Of a stretch of 64,000 bases of DNA, positions 23,025 through 35,500 are shown piece by piece. Origin of the DNA: Galaxea fascicularis (lineage: Eukaryota > Cnidaria > Anthozoa > Scleractinia > Euphylliidae); assembly GCA_948470475.1 (NCBI GenBank), contig OX419339.1, forward strand, positions 7,159,185 to 7,223,184. The letters are read 5' to 3'. The notes beneath the pieces are model-generated. The model was not told the DNA's origin. It made no database searches and saw only the letters and a list, made by a program, of their open reading frames with translations. The position numbers and the translations under genes were made by a program. Position 1 is the first letter of the stretch. Every line of letters starts with the position of its first letter.

Positions 23025-25370
23025 TGCTACTAGAGGACTATTATTCGTCCTCGAGTAGCAATCGACCATGACACTTTCTTTCATTTTATTCCCAAATAAA
23101 TATTTCTTCAACTTGCATTTGCTAACTTTATTAATGCCTTTTCTGGCCGACTAGTTGGGTGGTACTAAAACAATTAGACCCTTTGCCCTCAAGGGCCACG
23201 GTTCAATAGCCCATGAGGCGAATGGGCTATTGACCCGTAGCCCTTGCGGGCTAAAAATGTTAATAATTAATAATTTCATATGGATCCCTGTGTTAGAATC
23301 GATTACTTTATTCCTTTATTACAACTTACAGTAAGTGTATTTACAACTTTCACGTTGTAATAAAAGCAACATCAAATATTTTCTACAAACATTTTTTTTT
23401 ACAGCAAAACGTGTTCTCAAAACATCCCTGAGGCATCTATAAAAATACTGAGAAGGCAGTGAAAAAAAACTTGGTCTACGAAAATCTTCACTGTTTACAA
23501 AAAATCAGTAGTAAAGGATTTGATAAAAAATCTTACTGCTGTGCTGACTTCAAAAGCAAGGGGTCTGAGAATCACTGAAATTGCTGTTACATATTTATCA
23601 ACATTAAAATATTCTCTAATTATTGCTAAAAAACAAGAGGGAACATTCAATCAAATTTGCTGGTTTGTGTTGATCCTGCATCACATTCCAGGCCACTTGG
23701 TCTACTTCAAAATTTGAAGTTTTGTTAATAAATAAAAAGAGTGAAAAAGTGTAAGATTGAAAAGCAAATCTTCTACCAAGCGTTAAGGATAGTAAATATC
23801 ATTTTGATAGTATTTACACTATATTACAAACAACATGACCGGGCCCTGTTCTGCACCTTTTACACTTTAACTCAAATGCTGTATTACTACAGAAAGCATC
23901 ATCGTACTTTAGATGTTACCAGAATCAATACGAATCTGTTAAAAATGGTGATTTAGACACACATTACTTCCAAACAACTCCTAGATTCTTGCTACGGTGT
24001 GCATGTGTGAGCAGTAGCAGAACTGGGCCTTAGCAACTCTTGATGGATGAGTGGGCTACTTGCCATTTGAATTCTAGATTTGACCGTTACTGGTTGCCAC
24101 AAAATCTTCCTGACTACAAAACAATACAAATTGTCTTCAACAACCAGGGCAAGGCTGTTTAACAGTACAGCAAACAAAAATCAAACTCAAGATCAAAATC
24201 AAATATAAAAGAAAAAAGCAAACAAGCAAAAACAGAACAAAAATATGACAGCTAGTATTTGATAACAAGAAAATGTTGAAACAAATTTACCAGAAGGCAA
24301 AAAATAAAAATCCTTCACTTTTAACTTCAAGGGAGAATTTCCCTGACATGATGTTATCCATAAAAGGCAGTACAAAATCATCTGGAACTTGAAAATTTTT
24401 CTCTGGTAAATGCGGTGAACCCTATATGCTTTTGTATGAATTTTCAAACAACAATTTGTCAGCAAGAATAGCTGAACATCTTATGAAAGGACAAATTAAA
24501 GGTATCAAAGTGAATACCCATACTGTGGAAGATAGTAGAATTTAGTACGAACTTTTAAAGAATTCACACACGTAAACAAAGGAACTACCAGTGGTTAGGT
24601 GTCCAAGGAGAAGTTCAACTGAATGGTGGTTTGAATTAAAAGCATGAGCTAAAATGTTTGGTACTGTACACAAACAGATATTCATTGCTATTATTTGCCA
24701 ATCTAGAACCTCCAAGTGATTTGTGATCAAACTGGTGCTCAGGTGAAGATCTGTGAGCATATGGGGATGTAGCTGGTAGTTGAAATTTGATAAATTACAC
24801 AACTTTAACCTTCAGTGGCCAAATCTGTGACTGCCCTTTTAGGATTGGTTGTTTATCTTATGTTAATATACTACAAAAAACTTACTATCCTTGTCATTTA
24901 TGGTCTAAATAAAACATTTCACTTGGCTTAAACATTATTAATATCACCTTGCATAAATCATGACCTTTTCACATTTAAAACTCTAACTTCTTTTGTCATT
25001 GAACAGCACATCTCCATCAATTTGTCCTCAAAATTCATATTTACTCTGGCCTACAAAATTATATTCTCTCCATAAAAATACTTTTACCTTCCACTCTTCT
25101 CTTTAGTTCTTTAGTGATGTGCTGAATGGAAATGAATCAACCAGTCACTCAAAAGATCTCTCATATTTTTCTGAGCAATTTACAGGTAATGCTCTGCCTT
25201 TAGATTGTCTAGCTTTTCAAAGTAACATGTCCAGCAACCAGCTGACACAGCGACATTCTTTGCAGGTACCGCTGGTATGCTCTGCAATTTAGTGATGACT
25301 TGAGTTACTCACACCTTAAAACACAACTGTGTGAAGTTTTCCTAACACTAGTTCAAACATTCTCCTCAGT
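22161..25370. other. Downstream flank and probable 3' UTR of MYLIP
   Basis: AT-rich, no coding exon recognised. It includes a dispersed repeat with CTATAGCGCATTACC and AATGCGCTTTACAA (about 22930-22975) and a hairpin at 23193-23244. The 2 kb next to the MYLIP stop are low in repeats and probably include its 3' UTR; the cleavage site cannot be fixed. Confidence 0.45.
23193..23244. repeat. Imperfect palindrome with GGGCTATTGACCC core
   Basis: GGGCCACGGTTCAATAGCCCAT and ATGGGCTATTGACCCGTAGCCC pair around a seven-base loop. It looks like a small dispersed foldback; no flanking duplication was seen. Confidence 0.5.
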
Positions 25371-28300
25371 TTAGCTCTTTCCAACTGTAAGAGGGAAGAA
25401 AACATGCTGAACTCGTTCAATGTCCCCTCTGCAAATGGGACATGAATCAACTTTGGAAGCACACAAGTTGCAGGAAACCATGTGACCACATGGGCAGAAC
25501 ACAGTGTTAATCTGGCTGTCCATGCAGATTTTGCACTTGAAAGAGTCCTCCATCCTAGTTAGCTGTTCTTGAAGTTGCACAGCGTGAGCATCAGCATTTT
25601 GAGGTCTGTCCTCAAACTGAAACCTGGCAACACTGTTTTGAATTGGATCACACCCACGTTTATATAAAACTCTCCGACAATGATCATAAACCTCTCTTGA
25701 AGTTCTCTGCACGTCAAATATGTATTTTTTCTCTGATTCCTCATCTCCAAAGAAAGATATGAGGGTTTCTCTCAAGTCTCTGGTGAACTGGTCTGTAACA
25801 GCATTCCTTACAGTTTCACAGCGGTAAAAAGCATGGTACTCTGTAATGGATCGGTACAATGCACAGGCAGCTTCTTGGCTGAGAAGGCGAAATGTGAACA
25901 TGTTTTCCCCCTCAAGAGTTATGACCCTGAGGTAGAGGTGGTTTTTCACATGTGTTGCCATTTTGAGCTGACTGTAGGGAAATCTGAAACCAAAGAAAGT
26001 TAGTGATAAGTTCCAAAGAAAACCACTTTAAATGGTACTGAGACTTTCATATTTAGCAAGTTTTGCCCAAACATTTGAAACTGACAGCCAACTGTAACAA
26101 GGTTTACACTTGTCTAATGTTTTGACATGGAATTTGTATTTGATCACATTTTGGGATATACTTTTTATTTCAATTACCACGCCTTTGATATAAAAATGTG
26201 ATCTCCGAAAAGCATGTTTTCTGTGTTTCTCTGATTTCTGCAAATCTCTCACAAATGTCAAAGGAGACAAAAAGTTAAACGTACATTAATTTTCATATGC
26301 ATGGGCTCTCTGCAGTTTTTGAATTCCAAAACCTATGAGGGCCAGGCAGCACGGCTATTTTCTGGAATCCCACAATAAAGGTTTGACTTTACTTCACTTT
26401 TTTATTATTGTTCACAAAGAAACCTTTCTTGTCAAGGTTATTTTCAAACTTGATGCGATGGCAATTCTTTAAGTCATGTGACTCACAGATGAGCAAGTCT
26501 TCAAGTCATGTGTCTGACTTAAACTATTTTTTAAATTTAAATTCTTTAATTTTCTCTTTCACTTTCCAAGGGAGGCATTTATAATGGCAATAATAAAATT
26601 ATTTGTTACAAATTAAAAGTAAATAAATACTTCAGCTTTTAGAGTTGAGACATCAATAACTCATAACTATCTTGTTTTCCCTTCCCATATTCATGAACAA
26701 ATCATTACACGCCTTCAAACAGGGCACTAAAGCACTAAAACAAGAACCTACAAGGTCTGAATTATACATCTAACTGTTTCGACACTGTTCAGCAAACATG
26801 TTCCAACGTTCATGAGCAATTCACATGCACTACTTGGCTTGAAGCCATAAAATTATGCAAATTTTGCTCCTTTCATTAACTGATATTAAAGCAACCACAA
26901 GTCGAGTCTTGTATTTAAGAAATGTATTGCAAATAGCAGTAACTAGAAGACTCGATAAAAAGGACAGCGACAAGCAATGAACATGACGGAGAAACATACA
27001 AAAACTGGAACAGATTTCCTCGACAAATAGATAATATTTTGAAGCAGTTAGAGCTAAAATTAAATCATTCTCACTACATGTCTACATGTAACATAAACTT
27101 CTATCCTGTTGATGTACATGATTTATTTTAATTTTACATCAGGGTCAACAATTTTTACCATTTTCTTCATACTGTGCCAAAAAATTGAAGAATAAATCAC
27201 CGAAGGCACAAGTCATGCAAAATCCAGATTTAAGATGTGATGACACGAGCTGGTCACGTCTCTGGCCAATTATATAACAATACCCTCAGAAAATATTGCA
27301 AACAAATACTCCGGCAAAATACATCGGGCACTTTCAGTGTAACATACATGAGTGTCAAAGCTTTTAACTGATGGAAGGCTGTACTTTTGATCGAATCACA
27401 GGGTTTGAACCAGGAAATGCTCTTGCTCATGTACAACTTCCGAGAAAAAATTCAGGTTGTGTACACATGTCACGATGAACAAGATGCGTAAACATCACGT
27501 ACGCACAACTTTGGCGTTGTAGTCCTTGAACTCTCCCTACCCTGTCAAGGCATCCTGGTTTCATTTCATAATAATTTCTTTTGGATTTAAGTTTGTCAGT
27601 GTCGTGCTTGCGCGATCTATGGTCGCTGGAATAAAATTCGTAAAATCTACAATCTACCCAGGTTTCATTCAACCGGAAACCTTGTAAGATTTTACTTCCT
27701 ATCATAATTGCTTGAAATCTTGACCCCATAGATTATTTTTTCTCGCGTGAAATTGTACCTTTGAACGCAAGAAATCGATTTGTTATGCGTGCAGACAAGA
27801 CAGAAAGACAAAATCAACGAAATTCTTCAAGATGGGATGACTTGTGTTTTCATTTTGGTAAATCGAATAAATCAATTTCAAACGCTGTAAATGTATTGAT
27901 CACACTGCACAGTAAATGTATATATACACAAATACAACTTTAAAACCCACGCGATAGTTTAAACCGAAAAGGTCATGAACCTTAGGATGTCACAAGTTTT
28001 GAGAGGATTGAAGCTGGCATGAGAAAACAGATTTAAATGTGAAAGAATGGTTTGTTCCCTTAGATTATTTCCTAAGCCTGAACAGTCCCTATACGCAACA
28101 CAATGCATTAGTAAAACGGTTATAAACCAGCTTTCGCGCTTACCTTTCCACAAAGTTCAAATCATCGTCGTACATCTTTATCTCTTCGCTTCCGACACCG
28201 ATGTTCAAGGACTGCCCTGATTCGTTTTTCGCTAGATGATATTCAATTCCATAGTTTTCCATCGATGATAATTCTTTGATAAAAAACTGCTTTGCTGCAG

Positions 28301-29090
28301 CCGATCGGACACCTTTTAGCTTAGCATGTTCTACAGAAACGTTGCTCCGGAACTCAGAAGTCCACTGAGATTCTACTTCCGATGCTTGACAAAAATCGCA
28401 TGGCGAGTAAGAATCGCCGTGATCTCCTACGGTAGCTTGAGCGATCAGAGCATGAAGAGTCGCTGCTTTCTCTGGTTCTGGAGTTATCTTGCGTTCTTCC
28501 AAATCCCTCTTTAAATGTAAGAAAAACTGGTGCCTGCACAAGAGATAAATGGCAACATTTGAGAAGATAGTTGACACAAGACCAACATAAGAAGTATTAA
28601 GTGTATAAGTTATGTAGCCCGCCAAGAATTGCAGAGAAACAAAACAGACTTACAAGAGTCATTTCCTTACTCGAATAACTGTCCGCCAATCTTACCTTGT
28701 CGAGTCTTGCAGCAAAAACTGTGGCTGGACGAAAAATTTTACGCGAAACTGCAAACGATACGGTCGTGCACCAGAAATCTGTCGTCGAATCCTGTTCCGT
28801 GTATTTAACCAAAGTACTTCATTCTTTGGCCCAGTAAACTGCAGACCAAAATAGTCCAGTTCGATGATACCGAGTCTTTTGCAAACCTAGGAAAGGAGGA
28901 AGGTCGGAAGGGTCAATAAACCAAAAGAAACACCGACATCGCGAAAATTTTCCGTCGAAAGCAAAATGGTGGACTTTGAGCCCGTACAGAGAAATATACG
29001 AACCGCTTGTAAAAGTTCCTGTCCTCTCGCTTTTTCTCGAAGTTTGAATTCCGTGATGACACAGTCCGGCAATGAAACATGGCAGAGCAT
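25371..29090 (-). CDS. MYLIP: MYLIP/IDOL E3 ubiquitin ligase (FERM plus RING)
   Basis: Exons 29090-29004, 28886-28696, 28533-28144 and 25983-25371 join in phases 0, 2 and 2 and give 426 residues (human 445). The protein opens MLCHVSLPD like vertebrate MYLIP. The FERM F1 lobe contains [15 protein letters not shown] and [11 protein letters not shown]2 and F3 hold [24 protein letters not shown] and [11 protein letters not shown]3HC4 RING follows ([24 protein letters not shown]), and the tail is [18 protein letters not shown] ubiquitinates lipoprotein-receptor tails and myosin regulatory light chain, using FERM for the substrate and RING for UBE2D-type E2 and dimerisation. Of the two human dimer residues V431 and L433, the Val is kept and the Leu is Phe. 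The FERM-RING linker is shorter than in human. The start is the ATG at 29090; the upstream TTG is not used. Orthology is certain from the FERM-RING pair; substrates are inferred from mammals. Confidence 0.96.
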
Positions 29091-32000
29091 ATTCAATCGA
29101 AGGATTCGCCGTTTGGGCTAGCTGTCCATAGAAATATCATACACGAAACGGTACAAACTCACATCGATTGAGCTTTGTTGTTCTGCACAAAAATTTTTTT
29201 CCGAGCTCCCTTTTCAATTGGACTTCGATCGTCAAAGGTCATTCCCTGTTCACGTGTAGGCTGTCCCGGGAACCAATCAGAATTAGCACGTGCAATTCAA
29301 TCCGCCAATCCTAACGCGAGGGAAGGGCCATCTGGGGTTTCCCCGCCCCAAGGCGGAAACACCAAAAATAAATTGCTCCAGCAGCAAATTTTCTGCTTGA
29401 CTTGAGTATTTCATTTGCTTTTTGCACACGTCACTTACCACATTTAGCAGGCAATTAATTACGGTTTGGAATGGACGAACTCGGTACAAAGTTCAAAGCA
29501 ATATTAACAAAAAAATACAGATAATATGTAGAGACTGTGTACTTTGTCTCAAGATGCATTTATTTGTTATTTCTGGGCAGCTGAACTGTTGTTAGGACGA
29601 AAAAATATCAGAATTTGTAGGGAAATATTACTATCATTTAAGTCGAGTAAACTAAGCCCGTTATCAGTTTATAAAATCCTCGACCATTTTTTGTTTCATA
29701 ACCAGTTTGATTTCCTTTCACAGCTGCAAGTGTCTGAAAGCCGTAAACTTACCGAAACCTCTGATCTAGTTTCGTTTGCCATCAGTTCCTAAACTACCTT
29801 CAACCATATTGGAACTTTCGATCGGCAATCGAATGGGAAAAACATTATTGAGGTGGATTGTCTTCCTAGACGCTCTTGTGAGGGAAGACTCTTCACCTGA
29901 ACAAAAAGCTGGCGTTAAAAGTTCAAAACAAGCCAAGCAAACTCCGAAAAAGCAATCGCATTGCAGATTTCTGCTGGTTGAAGAGTACAGTGGAACCCCG
30001 TTTATACGACCACCGTCGGGCCATGAAACTTTGGTGGTCAGATTAACGGGGCTTTCAAATAAGAAAACAAGTGGGCTAATGAAGTTCTGGCTACCGCAAA
30101 AAATGGTCATAATGATGATGTGGTCGTATTAACGGGGTGGTCGTATGGCGGGGTTCCACTGCACTAAACCAGTCATGCAACTACAGCCATGACAGGCATG
30201 CATGTGCCAGACCTTCCAACTCTCACGGTTTAAGGTATCATCTCACGGTCTCGTGAACGGTTTAGCCTAGTAAATTTCAAGGCTTTTCACAATATTGAAT
30301 AAATCAATAAAATGGCAATCTCAATCAAAAACAACCTAAAATGAAATCAAAGTTATGTGTTCAGTCGGTCTTCATCACCATTTTCATGTCTTTTCATCTC
30401 AGTTCAATCAACTTAATTTATAATTTTTACGTATTATAGTCTATAAATAATAGTAAAACGTTTGTTGATTGCATCTGTTTAGCTATATTTAGCATCGGTT
30501 TAGACTTAGTTTTAGGCTAAAGAAGCACTTACTTTAATACTATGACAGTTTAAGCCTTACTAATATTGTTAGTGTTGATGTTTCTTTGTTTTCGAAAAAT
30601 TTGAAAATCTCAAGGTTTGAGACCCAAATCTCAAGGCCTCATCAAGTAAATTTTTGGGATCTCAAGGTTTGGGTGTTTCACAGGTTGGAAGGTCTGAATT
30701 GTGCTTCGAGACGTTTTGTTCGGCGTAGGGGCTTACAGAAGTTTAACGACACAAAGACGAAAAGACCGTGCGAATGACAACTCCCTATTTCCAAACCACA
30801 CTGAACTGATCTTGTGTTCTTGACTAAGTTGTCAGTTTCTGACACAAGTTTTATTAACTTTGTTGACTTTATCTGGCGCTGAAGTGCCAGCAAAAGCATA
30901 GCCCATCAGACGTTTTACTGCAGCAAGTTACACAACACACAGCCTATAAATGACGCAAAAAATGAATCCACCGCCTAATCTTATCTTGTTCCGCTTGATA
31001 AAAAAGTGATATTCATAAACAATAGATAGGTTTGTATCTCATTATTTCTGCTGCACAAAGCATAGTTCATTCTATGACTCATTTGGACAGGGATTCCCCA
31101 ACTAATGATAATTATTTTTGCGGTTGAATTGCATCATAGTATATTTGTTATATATGTATATCGAAACCAAGGGCACTGATCAAAGGCCACACATAGAGCA
31201 CATCCCGTGACAACTAAACTGCCCCACCACACCCAAACGCTAGCTTCCTGTTCAGCTGATCCAAGAAAACGGAGACCGATAGATTTTGCGGCTGGCTTTC
31301 GCTCTCGAAATAACGAGAGCTGTCATTGGCCAAAACAGAAAGAAAACGGCGAGTTTCCTTGGCCATGGTCAAGGATATAGTAGCAATAAATGGGCACGAT
31401 CGGTCGATACATGGGCACCGTTTTATTCGGCCAAGTTAAATTTTATTAAAATAGGTATTTTAATGATTAATGATAATATTGATGCCTTCACGCGGTTATC
31501 ACACCACCTGATTAAATTTTAATAACAAATAACAGCAAATATTGGAAATGTCAATGTTTAAATAAGGTTTTTTTCTGAAACTCGGTTTTCGGGATGAACT
31601 GCTATCGTCCATGTGTGAGATGCTTGGAAAGGTCCTTGGAAAACTAAAATACTGTTGAATTTCATAAGCACGGTCGTGAGAATTTAAGGTGGTTTCAGTA
31701 ATAACCATATTTGACCATCGGACCATGGCACAACTAAGGGATATTGAGAGAGACTGCATCATTGAATAAGTTTTCTTTGAGTAGGGTTTGCACTCCCTCC
31801 AGACAATAGGCCCATAACCGCGAAGAAGAGGTGGAACAATATAAAGGTTAAGCCATTGTTAATAAAAACAAAAGTCAAAGGCACGAAGCTTCCTATGAGG
31901 GAAAGCGTGGATAAAAGGAGAAAGAGTTCATTACGTCGAACGAACGGAGACTAAAAATAACACGTAATACCGAGATTTGACAAAATTTTTTTCGTCGGAA

Positions 32001-32572
32001 ATGCAATTTTTTTGCGTGCATGTTGGAGGTGAGACATCCTGGCGCCAAAAACGAATCACCTTTATACCCGTACATAAAACGCCTAAGACGGAAATGATTG
32101 TTAATGACTTTCTGTTTCATTCAGAAGTCTCTTTGCGTCATACATGAATCATATTCTTGTCAAACGCAACTGGTATCTTCAGGCAGAAGTTATTGGAAAA
32201 AAACCCCGCAGGGTATGAGAATAAGTACGAACCTTCACGCTTGCATGACAGGTTTGTAGCAATAACTATAAAACCATCCAGATGAGAGCGAAAGAAACTG
32301 TATTGACATTTTATACAAAAATGATACAACTAATTGAGATTAAATTGATGTAGAGACAGCTACAGTGTATCATCAGTAAAACTGCCTCAGAAAATGTAAA
32401 ATGAAATAATAACCAGCTACATTGAGCAAAGTAATGAAAAAAAAAACGAAAAAAAAATATTACAGTTATACACAGAAAAGAGTCTATTTACAAATAGTTA
32501 AAAATCTGATGAGCTTCAAAACAAATCGTCCCTTAGAACATATAGTGTCGTTAAAGCAGTGGCTGGCCGTTT
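29091..32572. other. Intergenic between MYLIP and GAS8
   Basis: MYLIP promoter side at the left and GAS8 3' side at the right. It contains a pogo-like MITE (29988-30161) and otherwise unassigned AT-rich DNA. No gene or RNA gene recognised. Confidence 0.5.
29988..30161. mobile_element. pogo/Tigger-like MITE
   Basis: The inverted ends are CAGTGGAACCCCGTTTATAC (left) and the complement of GGCGGGGTTCCACTG (right). The interior is spaced by GTGGTCGTATTAACGGGGTG and related copies. CAGTGGAACC termini next to TA are typical of pogo/Tigger Tc1-mariner relatives. The left flank is TA; the right flank is CA, apparently decayed. It has no transposase. Confidence 0.65.
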
Positions 32573-35500
32573 TTAAGTCGGTGCCGCCACTAGACCGGCA
32601 GGGCCTCTGCCAAGTTGCTGTCCTCCAATATTGCTCTCCAAAGGCTTAAATCCAAGCTCTTCGGTCGGGACTCCGAAGGACTTGAGCTTTGCTTCATATG
32701 TTCTGATAAGATCATTGTGCGCCTGAAACAAAACAAAAAAACACTTCCTTTTCGATTTTAAAGTCTTTCAAAATTTTAAGCCGTCGCGCAGGGTGCAAAC
32801 TGTGTTGTCTGACATGTGATAGTGCTCAAACTGGGCTCGGCTCCAAGCAGTCGGTTTTCTTTTGTTTAAGTGAAAAATTCCCTATTCCCGCAAGGGCTAA
32901 GCGCAAATTGCCAAACGCGCAAAGTCCACTTCACAGCAACAAGAATTTTGCAGTCACAAGACAATGGGGTGGCTTCGCAGACAGCACGTCTTCGCATCTT
33001 TTACGTTGACCAGGAATTGATAGCCCAAGCACGAGGTTTTGGTTCGAGGAATTTTTTCGAATACAAACTTTTTTAACTTGTTCCCCCAAATACGTTTATT
33101 AATAAGCTTCCTTTGCAAGCTTGACCCAGCTCAGTAGACAGAAAACGAATATAGTTGGGAGTGCCCGAATGCGAAATCGCCTTCCGCGAAAACTAAAACG
33201 ATTCCACGTTGGACAGTAATGGATGAAATATAGTGTGATTTACCTTACAGACGCGAGCCAGTTCGTATTGTAAGTCCTTGATCGCACTGTTCTTTGAGTC
33301 CAGTACATCCTAAAAACAAGGAAAAACAAACAAATTGCCCCAATTACCGGTGCACTTCCCTCAAGTTGCACTGTCGCATAATTTGGATAAAATTAAAGGT
33401 ATATTTGCAACGATGGAACCTTTCAAAACGTTTTGCAGGTTTCTAACGAAGTACCTAATATACTTTCGGTTGCCTACATGGCCGTGATAGACGAGCTGAA
33501 AATGGATTTTAACCTTTTTCAAGTTTTAAAATAATGGTTCCTTTTCAATTTCAACAAAGTCAAGAATTCTGATGACAATGGCCCTTAACGTGGTCAAAAC
33601 GCGGGACAAATTCCAAAAATGGACTTAAATGAGTTAGTGCCTCTTCAGCCCGGTTGACCGGGCTGACCCGGTTTCCGAGATCTCGCCACACCGCTAAATC
33701 GTTTGTAAAAATTTCGATGTGTTCAAATGAGAGGGCGGGCTGGCTCGGTTGCCGAGATCTCAGTTTTTCCAACCAGGATCTCGGGAACCGGGCCGGAAAT
33801 TTTGGTCATATGAACACTTCAGCCTGGTTACCGGGAGGAAAGTAATACCATGCATTTTCGTGATAGAACGAACATTTTATGACATTACCGAGATTTTACC
33901 TCTGTTTTCTTCGAAAATGAAGCTCGGAATAGTTTCATTTGATAGTAACGTAAAGTCAAAGGAAATTTGAGGCTGCTTAAACAAAGAAAATCGAGAAATT
34001 CTCGCTAGGCTTGTTCTTTAGATTTCATGCCTGAATGGTCGAGTCACCAATTTTTCATATGTTTCATCTCGGAAAGCGGGCTGAAAGTCGCCATATGAAC
34101 TGAAACTTTTTTCATCTCGGTAACCGAGCCAGCCCGGTTAACCGGGCTCATATGAGGAGGCCCCTAGGAGGATCGAAGCGATTTTAAGAAAGCACGACAC
34201 GCACGACAAGCATGACACGACACGACACTGAGCCGTGTTACCCACAAAGCGAGTATGATCAAATAAAGAAATTTATATCCGTAGAGGATGAACTCGTCTG
34301 AGGAAAACTTTAAGGACGCCATAGAACGCTGGAGGCAATGCAACGAATATTAATCACAGATCAAAAAGCACGGTGTTGTTTATCTGCCTGATATAAACAC
34401 GAAACAATTTTCCGTGTGAGAAACGATTCCGACAATTCCCACAGTTTCAAAAGGAGGGTTAGACGAAAGATCAATTCCTGTTTCTTTGGATTAAAAAATT
34501 TCCCGTCTTATACGAGTTTCCTTCTGGTGTTTTCGCTTTCTACTACGAATTCGGCAATTTGGTGAAATAATTGATTTATAATCTTCTGCAACAAAAATGA
34601 AACGGGAAACTCAAATCCGGATGAACACTGTATGGACAAATTTCCTTCTGGCGTTTTCGCTTTCTCCTTCCAAGTCGGCAATTTGGTAAAATGCATGTAA
34701 TTGTTTTATAATCTTCTGTGGATTTTACGACACGGGAAACTCCCATCCAGATCAACATAATTGAACATTGGACAGATCAGTTTTCCTTATAGCGTTTTCG
34801 CTTTCTACCACGAAGTCGGCAATTTGATGATATAATTGTTTTATAATCTTTTGTGAAAAAATATGAAACGGGAAACCCCTGCCCTCCAACATTGGACAAA
34901 TTTCCCTTCTGGAGTTTTTGCTTTCTACTACGAATTAGGCAATTTGGTGATATAATTGTTTTATAATCTTCGATCTGCCAATTGACTGAAGAAAATTTCA
35001 ACATGCATTAATAAAAGTCGTGAATTAAGCTAGTGACACAAGGTTCAACATCGCGCAACATTCATAGTTGCTCAACAAATGTTGCACGATGTTGCAGCAA
35101 CTTGTTGAACGGAACAGAGCTCGTCTTGATTTTCGTTCAATTTCGTTAAACATGTTGAATGGGCCGCTGATTTCAACATTCAACATGGCACGGTACACTC
35201 TTCAACATTTGTTGAACAACAGTTGAAACATATTGAGCCTTTTGAACAACTGAGTTAAGATCAATATCTCGAAGAAGAGAAAAGCGAAAATAAAACGTAC
35301 GAAACGATTTACCATTACAGATTTCTGGAATCTTTCGTTACACTTGGTGTTCGTTGTAATAAACTGCTACTGTATTTTCGGAAACAGTTCTTTGAAAGAA
35401 GAAACCATACGATTTCTTTTTATTTCGACCTGTTAGCAAGAATTCTACATGTACTACTATTCTGCGCTCGAGTATAAGCAGTTTCATAATTTTATTTTAC

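Noticed and set aside
34517..34972. CRISPR array
   Set aside because: Units are over 100 bases, diverged and contiguous, without unique spacers; the genome is animal.
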